Part shown: positions 48,673 through 57,385 of the stretch, one piece after another | Numbering within the stretch: position 1 is the first letter of the stretch | Layout: every line of letters begins with the position of its first letter | Source: Burkholderiales bacterium | GTDB lineage: Bacteria > Pseudomonadota > Gammaproteobacteria > Burkholderiales > Casimicrobiaceae | Reading direction: 5' to 3' | Length of the DNA: 64,000 nt | NCBI GenBank assembly: GCA_020852555.1 | Contig: JADZAQ010000074.1 | Span: 1 to 64,000 of the forward strand | Position numbers and translations under genes: made by a program | Notes under the pieces: generated by a model | What the model was told of the DNA's origin: nothing | The model's database searches: none | What the model saw: only the letters and a program-made list of their open reading frames with translations

Positions 48673-50613
48673 ATGGAAGACGCGCAGGACACGTTTCCGC
48701 GCCTGCTCTTGCACCATGCCCGCGTGCGCCCGGAGCATCCGGCCACGCGCGAGAAGGATCTCGGGATCTGGCCGGCCTGGACCTGGCGGGAAGTTGCCGA
48801 CGAGGTGCGCGCGATCGCCTGCGGCCTCGCGGCGCACGGCTTCACGCGCGGCATGCACCTCGCCATCGTCGGCGACAACCGGCCGCGTCTGTACTGGGCG
48901 ATGGTCGCCGCGCAGGCGCTGGGCGGCGTGCCGGTGCCGATGTACCAGGACGCTCCGGCGGTCGATTTCGTCTACGTCCTGAACGACGCGGCGATCGCCT
49001 ACGCGATCGTCGAGGATCAGGAGCAGGTCGACAAGCTCCTCGAGTCGAAGCCGGACGTGCCCACGCTCGCGCACATCTTCTACGACGATCCGCGAGGCTT
49101 GCGGCATTACGAGGGCGTCACCGCCTACGACAAGCTCGTCGAAGACGGCCGCGCCTTCGATCGTGCGCATCCGGGCTGGTACGAGGCCGAGATCGCCAAG
49201 GGCCGCACCGACGACGTCTCGGTGATGCTCTACACCTCGGGGACCACCGGCCGCCCCAAGGGCGTGCGCGCGAGCCACGCGGCGTTCATCGCCGCGGCGA
49301 AGGGCGGCTGCGAGTTCGATCGGCTCGATGCCTCCGACAGCGTGCTGTCGTACCTGCCGATGGCGTGGGTGGGCGACCACCTCTTCTCGGTCGCGCAGTG
49401 GCTCGTCGCCGGCTTCACCATCAACTGCCCCGAGTCGGGCGACACGGTGATGACCGATCTGCGCGAGATCGGCCCCACCTACTACTTCGCGCCGCCACGC
49501 GTGTTCGAGAACCTGCTCACCCAGGTCACGATCCGTATGGAGGATGCGGGTACACCCAAGCGCTGGCTGTATCGTCATTTCATGGCGGTGGCCCGCCGCT
49601 GTGGGGCGGAGATCCTGGGTGGCAAGCCGGTGCCGGCGCTGGATCGCCTCCACTACGCGCTCGGCAATTGGCTCGTCTACGGCCCGCTGCGCAACGTGCT
49701 CGGCATGAGCCGGATCCGCGTGGCGTACACCGCCGGCGCGGCGATCGGTCCCGACCTCTTCCGTTTCTACCGCTCGATCGGCATCAACCTGAAGCAGCTC
49801 TACGGGCAGACCGAGACCTGCGCCTACGCCTGTCTGCAGCCCGACGACGACGTGAAGCTCGACGCGGTGGGGATTCCCGCGCCCGGCGTCGAATTGAAGA
49901 TCACCGCGGGCGGCGAGGTCCTGGTGCGCGGGCCGATGCTGCTCACCGAGTACTACAACCGGCCGGATGCCACCGCGGAGTCGATCGATGCCGAGGGTTT
50001 CTTCCATACGGGTGACGCCGGCTTCCTCGACGACTCCGGGCAGCTCAAGATCATCGACCGCGCCAAGGACGTGGGCAAGCTCGCGAGCGGCGCCATGTTC
50101 GCGCCCAATTACATCGAGAACAAGCTCAAGTTTTTCGCGCACATCAAGGAGGCGGTGGCGTTTGGTGACGGCCGCGATCGCGTGTGCGCCTTCGTGAACA
50201 TCGACATGGGCTCGGTCGGCAACTGGGCCGAGCGGCGCGGGCTCGCGTACTCCGGCTACACCGATCTCGCCGCCAAGCCCGAGGTCTACGCGCTGGTCCG
50301 CGAGTGCGTCGAGAAGACCAACGCCGAACTCGCCCACGAAGGCGAGCTCGCGCAGTCGCAGGTGCACCGCTTCCTGATCCTGCACAAGGAGCTCGATCCC
50401 GACGACGAGGAGCTCACGCGCACCCGCAAGGTCCGGCGCGGCTTCGTCGCCGAGAAGTACGCCGTGCTGGTCGACGCGCTGTACGCCGGTCGGGACGTGC
50501 AGCACATCGAGACACTGGTGCGCTTCGAGGACGGTCGCAGCCGGATGGTCGCGGCGGACATCGTCATCGTCGACGCGAAGACGTTCCCGGCCATCGCCGG
50601 CAAGGCAGCGTGA
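48673..50613 (+). CDS. AMP-binding long-chain acyl-CoA synthetase family protein
   Basis: VMLYTSGTTGRPKGVRASH; QLYGQTETCAYAC; FFHTGDAGFLDDSGQLKIIDRAKDV. Confidence 0.93.
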   Translation: MEDAQDTFPRLLLHHARVRPEHPATREKDLGIWPAWTWREVADEVRAIACGLAAHGFTRGMHLAIVGDNRPRLYWAMVAAQALGGVPVPMYQDAPAVDFVYVLNDAAIAYAIVEDQEQVDKLLESKPDVPTLAHIFYDDPRGLRHYEGVTAYDKLVEDGRAFDRAHPGWYEAEIAKGRTDDVSVMLYTSGTTGRPKGVRASHAAFIAAAKGGCEFDRLDASDSVLSYLPMAWVGDHLFSVAQWLVAGFTINCPESGDTVMTDLREIGPTYYFAPPRVFENLLTQVTIRMEDAGTPKRWLYRHFMAVARRCGAEILGGKPVPALDRLHYALGNWLVYGPLRNVLGMSRIRVAYTAGAAIGPDLFRFYRSIGINLKQLYGQTETCAYACLQPDDDVKLDAVGIPAPGVELKITAGGEVLVRGPMLLTEYYNRPDATAESIDAEGFFHTGDAGFLDDSGQLKIIDRAKDVGKLASGAMFAPNYIENKLKFFAHIKEAVAFGDGRDRVCAFVNIDMGSVGNWAERRGLAYSGYTDLAAKPEVYALVRECVEKTNAELAHEGELAQSQVHRFLILHKELDPDDEELTRTRKVRRGFVAEKYAVLVDALYAGRDVQHIETLVRFEDGRSRMVAADIVIVDAKTFPAIAGKAA

Positions 50614-50614
50614 C

Positions 50615-51406
50615 GTGACCGGTCCGGCACGCGGCGGCGGCGAGGTCATCCTCAGACTCGAGCGCATCTCGCTCGCGTTCGGCGGGGTGAAGGCGCTCAC
50701 CGACATCAGCTTCGACGTCCGCGAGCACGAGATCCGGGCGATCATCGGCCCCAACGGCGCCGGCAAGAGCTCGATGCTGAACGTCATCAACGGCGTGTAT
50801 CGGCCGCAGCAGGGCACGATCACCTTCCGCGGCCAGGTGCGCCGCGACATGAACTCGCACGAGGTCGCCAGGAACGGCATCGCGCGCACGTTCCAGAACA
50901 TCGCGCTGTTCCGCGGCATGAGCGTGCTCGACAACATCATGACCGGGCGCAACCTCAAGATGCAGGCGGGCATCCTCGAACAGGCGATCTGGTTCGGGCG
51001 CGCCCGGCGCGAGGAGCTCGCGAACCGGCTCAAGGTCGAGGAGGTGATCGACTTCCTCGAGATCCAGCACATCCGCAAGACGCCGGTGGGGCGGTTGCCC
51101 TACGGTCTGCAAAAGCGCGTCGAACTCGCGCGTGCGCTCGCCGCCGAGCCGACACTCCTCCTCCTCGACGAGCCGATGGCCGGCATGAACGTCGAGGAGA
51201 AGCAGGACATGTGCCGCTTCATCCTCGACGTCAACGAGCAGTACGGCACGACCATCGTGCTGATCGAGCACGACATGGGGGTGGTGATGGACATCTCCGA
51301 CCGCGTGGTCGTGCTCGACTACGGCAAGAAGATCGGCGACGGCACCCCCGACGAGGTGCGCGCGAGCAAGACGGTGATCGACGCCTATCTCGGGGTTGCG
51401 CATTGA
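50615..51406 (+). CDS. branched-chain amino acid-type ABC transporter ATP-binding protein (LivG-like)
   Basis: GPNGAGKSSMLNVINGVYRP; LPYGLQKRVELARALA; LLLLDEPMAGMN. Confidence 0.94.
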   Translation: MTGPARGGGEVILRLERISLAFGGVKALTDISFDVREHEIRAIIGPNGAGKSSMLNVINGVYRPQQGTITFRGQVRRDMNSHEVARNGIARTFQNIALFRGMSVLDNIMTGRNLKMQAGILEQAIWFGRARREELANRLKVEEVIDFLEIQHIRKTPVGRLPYGLQKRVELARALAAEPTLLLLDEPMAGMNVEEKQDMCRFILDVNEQYGTTIVLIEHDMGVVMDISDRVVVLDYGKKIGDGTPDEVRASKTVIDAYLGVAH

Positions 51407-51420
51407 AGCGCGCTCACCAC

Positions 51421-51476
51421 GAGACGTCAGGGCGTCGCGCGGGGCGTGCCAGAGGTCCTCGGCGTCTCTTTGTGAA
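51421..51476 (-). repeat. Decayed reverse-orientation copy of the 57170-57341 hairpin repeat
   Basis: ctcggcgtctctttgtgaa (51458-51476) is the exact reverse complement of ttcacaaagagacgccgag (57168-57186). The left half, gagacgtcagggcgtcg, is degenerate. Confidence 0.65.
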
Positions 51477-51492
51477 GGCTTGCTGACCGGCC

Positions 51493-52386
51493 ATGTCATT
51501 CTTCCTCGAAGTCCTCATCGGCGGCCTGCTCTCGGGCGTCATGTACTCGCTCGTGGCGCTTGGCTTCGTGCTGATCTACAAGGCGTCGGGCGTACTCAAC
51601 TTCGCGCAAGGCGCGATGGTGTTCTTCGCCGCGCTCACCTACGTCGGATTGCTCGAGTTCGATCTGTCGCCCTGGCTCGCGATCCCGGCCACGCTGGTGG
51701 TGATGGTGATCCTCGGCCTCCTCACCGAGCGGATCGTGCTGCGCCCGCTCGTCAACCAGCCGCAGATCACGCTCTTCATGGCCACGATCGGGCTCGCCTT
51801 CTTCGTCGAGGGCCTGGCGCAGATGCTGTGGGGCGCCAACGTGCGCGCGCTCGACCTCGGCCTGCAGGACGAGCCGATCGGCTGGCTGTCCGACACCTGG
51901 AACATGAGCATCTCGAAGTTCGACCTCGCCGCCGCCGGTGTGGCGGCGCTGCTGGTGACCGGGCTCGCGCTCTTCTTCAGCCGCACCCGCATCGGCCGCG
52001 CGCTGCGCGCGGTCGCCGACGACCACCAGGCGGCGCTCGCGGTGGGCATCCCGCTGCAGCAGATCTGGGGGATCGTGTGGGGGGTGGCGGGGTTCCTGGC
52101 GCTCGTCGCCGGCCTTCTGTGGGGCGCGCGCAACGGCGTGCAATTCGCACTCACCTTCGTCGCGCTGAAGGCGCTGCCGGTGCTGATCCTGGGCGGCTTC
52201 GAGTCGATCCCCGGCGCGATCGTCGGCGGCCTCATCATCGGCGCCACCGAGAAGCTCGCCGAGGTCTACTTCGGACCCCTGGTCGGCGGCGGCATCGAAG
52301 GCTGGTTTCCGTACATGCTCGCCCTCGTCTTCCTGCTCGTGCGTCCGGAAGGCATCTTCGGCGAGAAGATCATTCGCCGCATCTGA
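51493..52386 (+). CDS. branched-chain-type ABC permease (LivH-like)
   Basis: GGLLSGVMYSLVALGFVLIYKASGVLNFAQGAMV. Confidence 0.95.
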   Translation: MSFFLEVLIGGLLSGVMYSLVALGFVLIYKASGVLNFAQGAMVFFAALTYVGLLEFDLSPWLAIPATLVVMVILGLLTERIVLRPLVNQPQITLFMATIGLAFFVEGLAQMLWGANVRALDLGLQDEPIGWLSDTWNMSISKFDLAAAGVAALLVTGLALFFSRTRIGRALRAVADDHQAALAVGIPLQQIWGIVWGVAGFLALVAGLLWGARNGVQFALTFVALKALPVLILGGFESIPGAIVGGLIIGATEKLAEVYFGPLVGGGIEGWFPYMLALVFLLVRPEGIFGEKIIRRI

Positions 52387-52422
52387 CGCCGTATCGCGAT
52401 CATCCTCCCAGGACCATCGACC

Positions 52423-53499
52423 ATGATCTATCGCGAAGCCGGCCAGTTCAAGACGTCCTACGAGAAGGACGCGGCGATCTTTCCGATTCGCCAGGATCGG
52501 ATCGGCATCGCGATCATCCTCGCGTTCGCGTTCCTCGTCGTGCCGCTCGTCGCCACCCCGTACATCTTCACCGCGATCCTGACGCCGTTCCTGATCCTGG
52601 CGCTCGCCGCGATCGGGCTCAACATCCTCACCGGCTACTGCGGACAGCTCTCGCTCGGCACCGCGGCCTTCATGGCGATCGGCGCGTTCGCGTCGTACAA
52701 CTTCATGCTGCGCGTGCCGGGGATGCCGATCCTCGTCGCCTTCGTGCTGAGCGGCTTGATCGCGGCGCTCGTCGGGATGGTGTTCGGGTTGCCGAGCCTG
52801 CGCATCCGCGGCTTCTATCTCGCGGTGACCACGCTCGCGGCACAGTTCTTCATCGTGTGGTGCCTGGCCAAGGTCGGCTGGTTCTCGAATTACAGCGCGT
52901 CGGGCGTGATCACCGCGCAGGAAGTCGAGATCCTGGGCTACGCGTTCACCACGGCGGAGTCGAGGTACATGCTGGTGCTCGTCATCGTCTCGCTGATGGC
53001 GCTCGCCGCGAAGAACATCGTGCGCAGCAACACCGGACGCTCGTGGATGGCGGTGCGCGACATGGACGTGGCGGCCGAGGTGATCGGCATTCGCCTGATG
53101 CCGGCCAAGCTCACCGCTTTTGCGATCAGCTCATTCTATTGCGGCGTCGCCGGCGCGCTCTACGCCTACCTGTATCTGGGTACCGTCGAGCCGGAGGCGT
53201 ACAACCTCGACCTGTCGTTCCGGATCCTGTTCATGATCATCATCGGCGGCGTGGGTTCGATCCTGGGCTCGTTCCTGGGCAGCGCCTTCATCACGCTGCT
53301 GCCGGTCTTCCTGAGTCTCGTCGTCGGGTTCCTGGAGACGACGGTGCACCTGCCGCTGTCGAAGGCGATCACCTCGAACCTCGAGCTCATGACCTTCGGC
53401 GCGCTCATCATCTTCTTCCTGATCGTCGAGCCGCACGGACTCGCCCGGCTGTGGCAGATCGCCAAGGAGAAACTCCGGCTGTGGCCATTTCCGTACTGA
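52423..53499 (+). CDS. branched-chain-type ABC permease (LivM-like)
   Basis: LAAIGLNILTGYCGQLSLGTAAFMAIGAF; GVGSILGSFLGSAFI. Confidence 0.95.
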   Translation: MIYREAGQFKTSYEKDAAIFPIRQDRIGIAIILAFAFLVVPLVATPYIFTAILTPFLILALAAIGLNILTGYCGQLSLGTAAFMAIGAFASYNFMLRVPGMPILVAFVLSGLIAALVGMVFGLPSLRIRGFYLAVTTLAAQFFIVWCLAKVGWFSNYSASGVITAQEVEILGYAFTTAESRYMLVLVIVSLMALAAKNIVRSNTGRSWMAVRDMDVAAEVIGIRLMPAKLTAFAISSFYCGVAGALYAYLYLGTVEPEAYNLDLSFRILFMIIIGGVGSILGSFLGSAFITLLPVFLSLVVGFLETTVHLPLSKAITSNLELMTFGALIIFFLIVEPHGLARLWQIAKEKLRLWPFPY

Positions 53500-53623
53500 C
53501 CGGAGCACCGGCGGGACGCAGGCCGGCGGCAGCGATTCACGAGCCACCGCAAGTGATCGAGAGGTACGGCTCGTCGTCACTATCCCATCTCCACCCAGGA
53601 GAGTCTTGCAAAGGAGGAGCACC

Positions 53624-54937
53624 ATGAAGTCCATGAAGTCGGCCCTGCTTGGCCTCACCATGCTCGGCGTCGCCGCCACCGCGGTTGCGCAGGGCCAGCA
53701 ATTCATCCCGCTCCTGTCGTACCGCGTCGGCCCCTACGCGGCGGGCGGCTCCGGCTATTTCGGCGGCGCCATCGACTACTTCAACCTCATCAACGCAACC
53801 GGCGGCATCAACGGCGTCAAGATCCTCTACGAGGAGTGCGAGACCGAGTACAACGCCTCGCGCGGCGTCGAGTGCTACGAGCGCCTGAAAACCAAGCACG
53901 GCGGCGCGTCGACGATCGATCCGCTGTCGACGGGGATCGCCTACGCGCTGCTCGATCGCGTCGCGCAGGACCAGATTCCGATGACCACCTTCGGTTACGG
54001 CAGCTCGAACGCCGCCGACGGCCGCGTCTTCAAGTGGGTGTTCCCGGTCGGCACGACGTACTGGAACCAGGCGGCGGCGATGATCGCCTACCTCGGCCAG
54101 AAGGAAGGCGGGCTCGACAAGCTCAAGGGCAAGAAGATCGTCCACCTCTACCACGATTCGGCCTTCGGCAAGGAGCCGATCCCGGTGCTCGAGGCGCTCG
54201 CGGCGAAGCACGGCTTCGAGCTCATCAAGCTCGCCGTCGCGCACCCCGGCAACACGCAGGAGTCGCAGTGGCTGCAGATCCGGCAGGCGAAGCCCGACTA
54301 TGTGATCCTGTGGGGCTGGGGCGTCATGAACCCGACGGCGCTCAAGGCCGCCGCCAAGGTCGGCTTCCCGCGCGACAAGGTGATCGGCGTGTGGTGGGCG
54401 GGCTCGGAAGAGGACGTGATTCCGGCAGGTGATGCGGCCAAGGGTTACATCACCGCGGCATTCACCGCGCCGGGCACGAGCTTCCCGGTGATGCAGGACA
54501 TCAAGAACAAGCTCTACGCCGCCGGCAAGGGCAATCTCGACGACACGTCGCGGCAGGGCTCGATCTATCACACTCGCGGCGTTTCCTACGGGGTCATCAT
54601 CGTCGAGGCGATTCGCAAGGCGCAGGAGAAGTACGGCAAGGGCAAGGTGATGACGCCCGAGCAGGTGCGCTGGGGCCTCGAGAACCTGAACCTCACCGAC
54701 GCCCGGATCAAGGAGCTCGGCGTCGGCGGCATGTTCCCGCCGATCAAGACCTCGTGCCTCGACCACGAGGGATCGGGCATGGTTCGCTTCCAGCAGTGGG
54801 ATGGCAAGAGCTTCAAGCAGCTCACGCCGTTCATGTCGGGTGACAAGGCGATGGTGCGCAAGATGGTGGACGAGAGCGCCGCCAAGTACGCCGCCGAGAA
54901 GAAGATCACCCCGCGCGATTGCAGCAAGGAGGGCTAG
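53624..54937 (+). CDS. ABC transporter substrate-binding protein (LivK-like, Peripla_BP_6)
   Basis: Signal peptide MKSMKSALLGLTMLGVAATAVAQ; INATGGINGVKILYEECETEYNASRGVECYERL; preceded by AAAGGAGG RBS. Confidence 0.93.
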   Translation: MKSMKSALLGLTMLGVAATAVAQGQQFIPLLSYRVGPYAAGGSGYFGGAIDYFNLINATGGINGVKILYEECETEYNASRGVECYERLKTKHGGASTIDPLSTGIAYALLDRVAQDQIPMTTFGYGSSNAADGRVFKWVFPVGTTYWNQAAAMIAYLGQKEGGLDKLKGKKIVHLYHDSAFGKEPIPVLEALAAKHGFELIKLAVAHPGNTQESQWLQIRQAKPDYVILWGWGVMNPTALKAAAKVGFPRDKVIGVWWAGSEEDVIPAGDAAKGYITAAFTAPGTSFPVMQDIKNKLYAAGKGNLDDTSRQGSIYHTRGVSYGVIIVEAIRKAQEKYGKGKVMTPEQVRWGLENLNLTDARIKELGVGGMFPPIKTSCLDHEGSGMVRFQQWDGKSFKQLTPFMSGDKAMVRKMVDESAAKYAAEKKITPRDCSKEG

Positions 54938-54957
54938 CGCGCTCCGGCTGTCCGCCA

Positions 54958-55013
54958 CCGGCATTCGGCAACGGTGTACCGCGATGCCGCGGGACGCCCG
55001 TTGCCGGTGCCGG
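54958..55013. other. Strong interrupted inverted repeat between livK-like and livF-like genes
   Basis: CCGGCA-tt-CGGCAACGG (54958-54974) pairs with CCGTTGCCG-g-TGCCGG (54998-55013). Confidence 0.65.
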
Positions 55014-55094
55014 CCGGCGATGGCCAGCATCGCAGTGAAGCCGCGCCCGGCCACGATCGCCGCCGCGGACCGCTGACCGTCGAAAGCCGAAAGC

Positions 55095-55919
55095 ATGCAA
55101 ACCACCGCCACCGATGCTCCGAAATACCTCTCGGTGAACAACATCGAGGTGATCTACGATCACGTGATCCTGGTGCTGAAGGGGGTCTCGCTCGAGGTGC
55201 CCGAGGGCCGCATCGTCGCGCTCCTGGGCGCCAACGGCGCGGGCAAGAGCACGACGCTGAAGGCGATCAGCAACCTCCTCGCCGCCGAGCGGGGGGATGT
55301 CACCAAGGGCACCATCGAATTCAAGGGTGCGCGGGTGGACAAGCTCACCACCAACGACCTCGTGCGCATGGGCGTGTGCCAGGTGATGGAGGGCCGGCAC
55401 TGCTTCGCGCACCTGACCGTCGAGGAGAACCTCCTCACCGGCGCCTTCACGCGTCGCGAATCGCGTGCCGCGACCGCGCAGGCGCTGGAGCGCGTCTACC
55501 ATTATTTTCCGCGCCTGAAGACCCGGCGCTCGAGCCTCGCCGGATATACCTCCGGCGGCGAGCAGCAGATGACCGCGGTCGGGCGCGCGCTCATGGCGCG
55601 ACCGACGATGATTCTCCTCGACGAGCCGTCGATGGGGCTCGCGCCGCAGATCGTCGAGGAGATCTTCGAGATCGTGCGTGATCTCAACGGCAAGGAGCGG
55701 GTGTCGTTCCTGCTCGCCGAGCAGAACACGATGATCGCGCTGCGCTACGCCGACTATGGCTACATTCTCGAGAACGGCCGCGTCGTGATGGACGGCGAGG
55801 CGAAGGCGCTCGGCAGCAACGAGGATGTGAAGGAGTTCTACCTCGGATTGTCGTCGGCGGGGCGGCGGTCCTTCCGCGACGTGAAGCACTACCGGCGGCG
55901 CAAGCGGTGGCTGTCGTGA
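55095..55919 (+). CDS. branched-chain-type ABC transporter ATP-binding protein (LivF-like)
   Basis: GANGAGKSTTLKAISNLL; YTSGGEQQMTAVGRALMARP; ILLDEPSMGLAP. Confidence 0.95.
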   Translation: MQTTATDAPKYLSVNNIEVIYDHVILVLKGVSLEVPEGRIVALLGANGAGKSTTLKAISNLLAAERGDVTKGTIEFKGARVDKLTTNDLVRMGVCQVMEGRHCFAHLTVEENLLTGAFTRRESRAATAQALERVYHYFPRLKTRRSSLAGYTSGGEQQMTAVGRALMARPTMILLDEPSMGLAPQIVEEIFEIVRDLNGKERVSFLLAEQNTMIALRYADYGYILENGRVVMDGEAKALGSNEDVKEFYLGLSSAGRRSFRDVKHYRRRKRWLS

Positions 55920-57157
55920 CGGGCGAAACCTTCGATGCGCTGGAAACACGCGATCCGGAAGCGCGTGACCGCGAGCAGTTCGCGCAGTTGCGCCGACAGG
56001 TTGCCCACGCCAAGGCACACGCCCCGGCGTTTTCCCATGCGCTCGCCGCGGTCGACCCGGCCGCGCTCACTTCCCGGGCGGTGCTGGCGAGCCTGCCGGT
56101 GACGCGCAAGTCCGATCTTCTCGAACTGCAGAAGGCGGCACGGCCGTTTGGCGGTCTCGCCGCCACCCGTTGGGGCGCGGCGCGCCGCGTGTTCCAGAGC
56201 CCCGGGCCGATCTACGAACCCGAGGGTGCGCAGCCCGACTACTGGCGGCTCGCCCGCGCGCTGCACGCCGCCGGCTTTCGCGCTGGCGAACTCATTCACA
56301 ACTGCTTCGCCTACCATCTGACGCCGGCAGGGTCGATGCTGGAGACCGCCGGACACGCGCTCGGCTGCACCGTATTTCCCGGCGGCACCGGCCAGACCGA
56401 ATTGCAGGTCCAGGCGATCGCCGACCTCGGCGCGCACGGTTACGCGGGCACGCCGTCGTTCTTGAAGATCATCCTGGAGAAGGCCGACGAACTGGGTGTG
56501 GCGCTACCTACGCTCGAGCGGGCGATCGTCTCGGGCGAAGCGTTTCTCCCCAGCCAGCGCGAGTTCTTCGCCGCCCGCGGCGTCAGCGGCTACCAGGCGT
56601 ACGCCACCGCCGATCTGGGTCTCATCGCCTACGAGACGGGCGCGCGCGAGGGGCTCGTCGTCGACGAGGGGGTGATCGTCGAGATCGTGCGTCCCGGCAC
56701 CGGCGATCCGGTGGCGGCGGGCGAGGTGGGTGAAGTCGTGGTCACCACCCTCATCACCGCCGACTATCCGCTGATTCGCTTTGGCACCGGCGACCTGTCC
56801 GCCTTCCTGCCCGGGACGTCGCCGTGCGGGCGCACCAACGTGCGCATCAAGGGCTGGCTCGGCCGCGCCGATCAGACGACCAAGGTGAAGGGCATGTTCG
56901 TGCATCCGGCGCAGGTGGCGGCGATCGTCAAGCGCCATCCGGAGATCGTCAAGGCGCGGCTCGTCGTCGACAATGCCGAAGGCGCCGACCGCATGACGCT
57001 CGTGGTCGAGGTGCCGGGCAATGCGTCGTCGTACGCCGAGGCGATCGTCGCCTCGATCCGCGAGGTGACGAAGCTGCGCGGCGAGATCGCCTTCCGCCTC
57101 CCGGGCGAGCTGCCCAACGACGGCAAGGTCATCGAAGACGCGCGCAAGTACAGCTGA
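55916..57157 (+). CDS. phenylacetate-CoA ligase family (PaaK-like) AMP-dependent ligase
   Basis: GTG at 55916 overlaps the livF-like stop. PaaK-like C-terminus GRADQTTKVKGMFVHPAQVAAIVKRHPEI. Confidence 0.88.
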   Translation: MTGETFDALETRDPEARDREQFAQLRRQVAHAKAHAPAFSHALAAVDPAALTSRAVLASLPVTRKSDLLELQKAARPFGGLAATRWGAARRVFQSPGPIYEPEGAQPDYWRLARALHAAGFRAGELIHNCFAYHLTPAGSMLETAGHALGCTVFPGGTGQTELQVQAIADLGAHGYAGTPSFLKIILEKADELGVALPTLERAIVSGEAFLPSQREFFAARGVSGYQAYATADLGLIAYETGAREGLVVDEGVIVEIVRPGTGDPVAAGEVGEVVVTTLITADYPLIRFGTGDLSAFLPGTSPCGRTNVRIKGWLGRADQTTKVKGMFVHPAQVAAIVKRHPEIVKARLVVDNAEGADRMTLVVEVPGNASSYAEAIVASIREVTKLRGEIAFRLPGELPNDGKVIEDARKYS

Positions 57158-57169
57158 GGTAAAGGCGTT

Positions 57170-57229
57170 CACAAAGAGACGCCGAGACGCCGAGAGAAGC
57201 CCGTTTGGTCTCGGCGCCTCTGCGTCTCC
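57170..57229 (+). repeat. 60-bp hairpin repeat, copy 1
   Basis: cacaaagagacgccgagacgccgagagaagcccgtttggtctcggcgcctctgcgtctcc; 20-bp stem with 18/20 pairing. Confidence 0.92.
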
Positions 57230-57281
57230 CGTTCAAGGGTAGTGACGCCAGATGTCAGCGAGTCCCTGAGGGAGAAGCGAC

Positions 57282-57341
57282 CACAAAGAGACGCCGAGAC
57301 GCCGAGAGAAGCCCGTTTGGTCTCGGCGCCTCTGCGTCTCC
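57282..57341 (+). repeat. 60-bp hairpin repeat, copy 2 (identical to copy 1, 112 bp downstream)
   Basis: Exact 60/60 identity to 57170-57229, read directly. Confidence 0.92.
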
Positions 57342-57385
57342 TGTGCAAGGGTCTCGACGTCTGCGAGCGGCAGAAGTCGGCGAGG

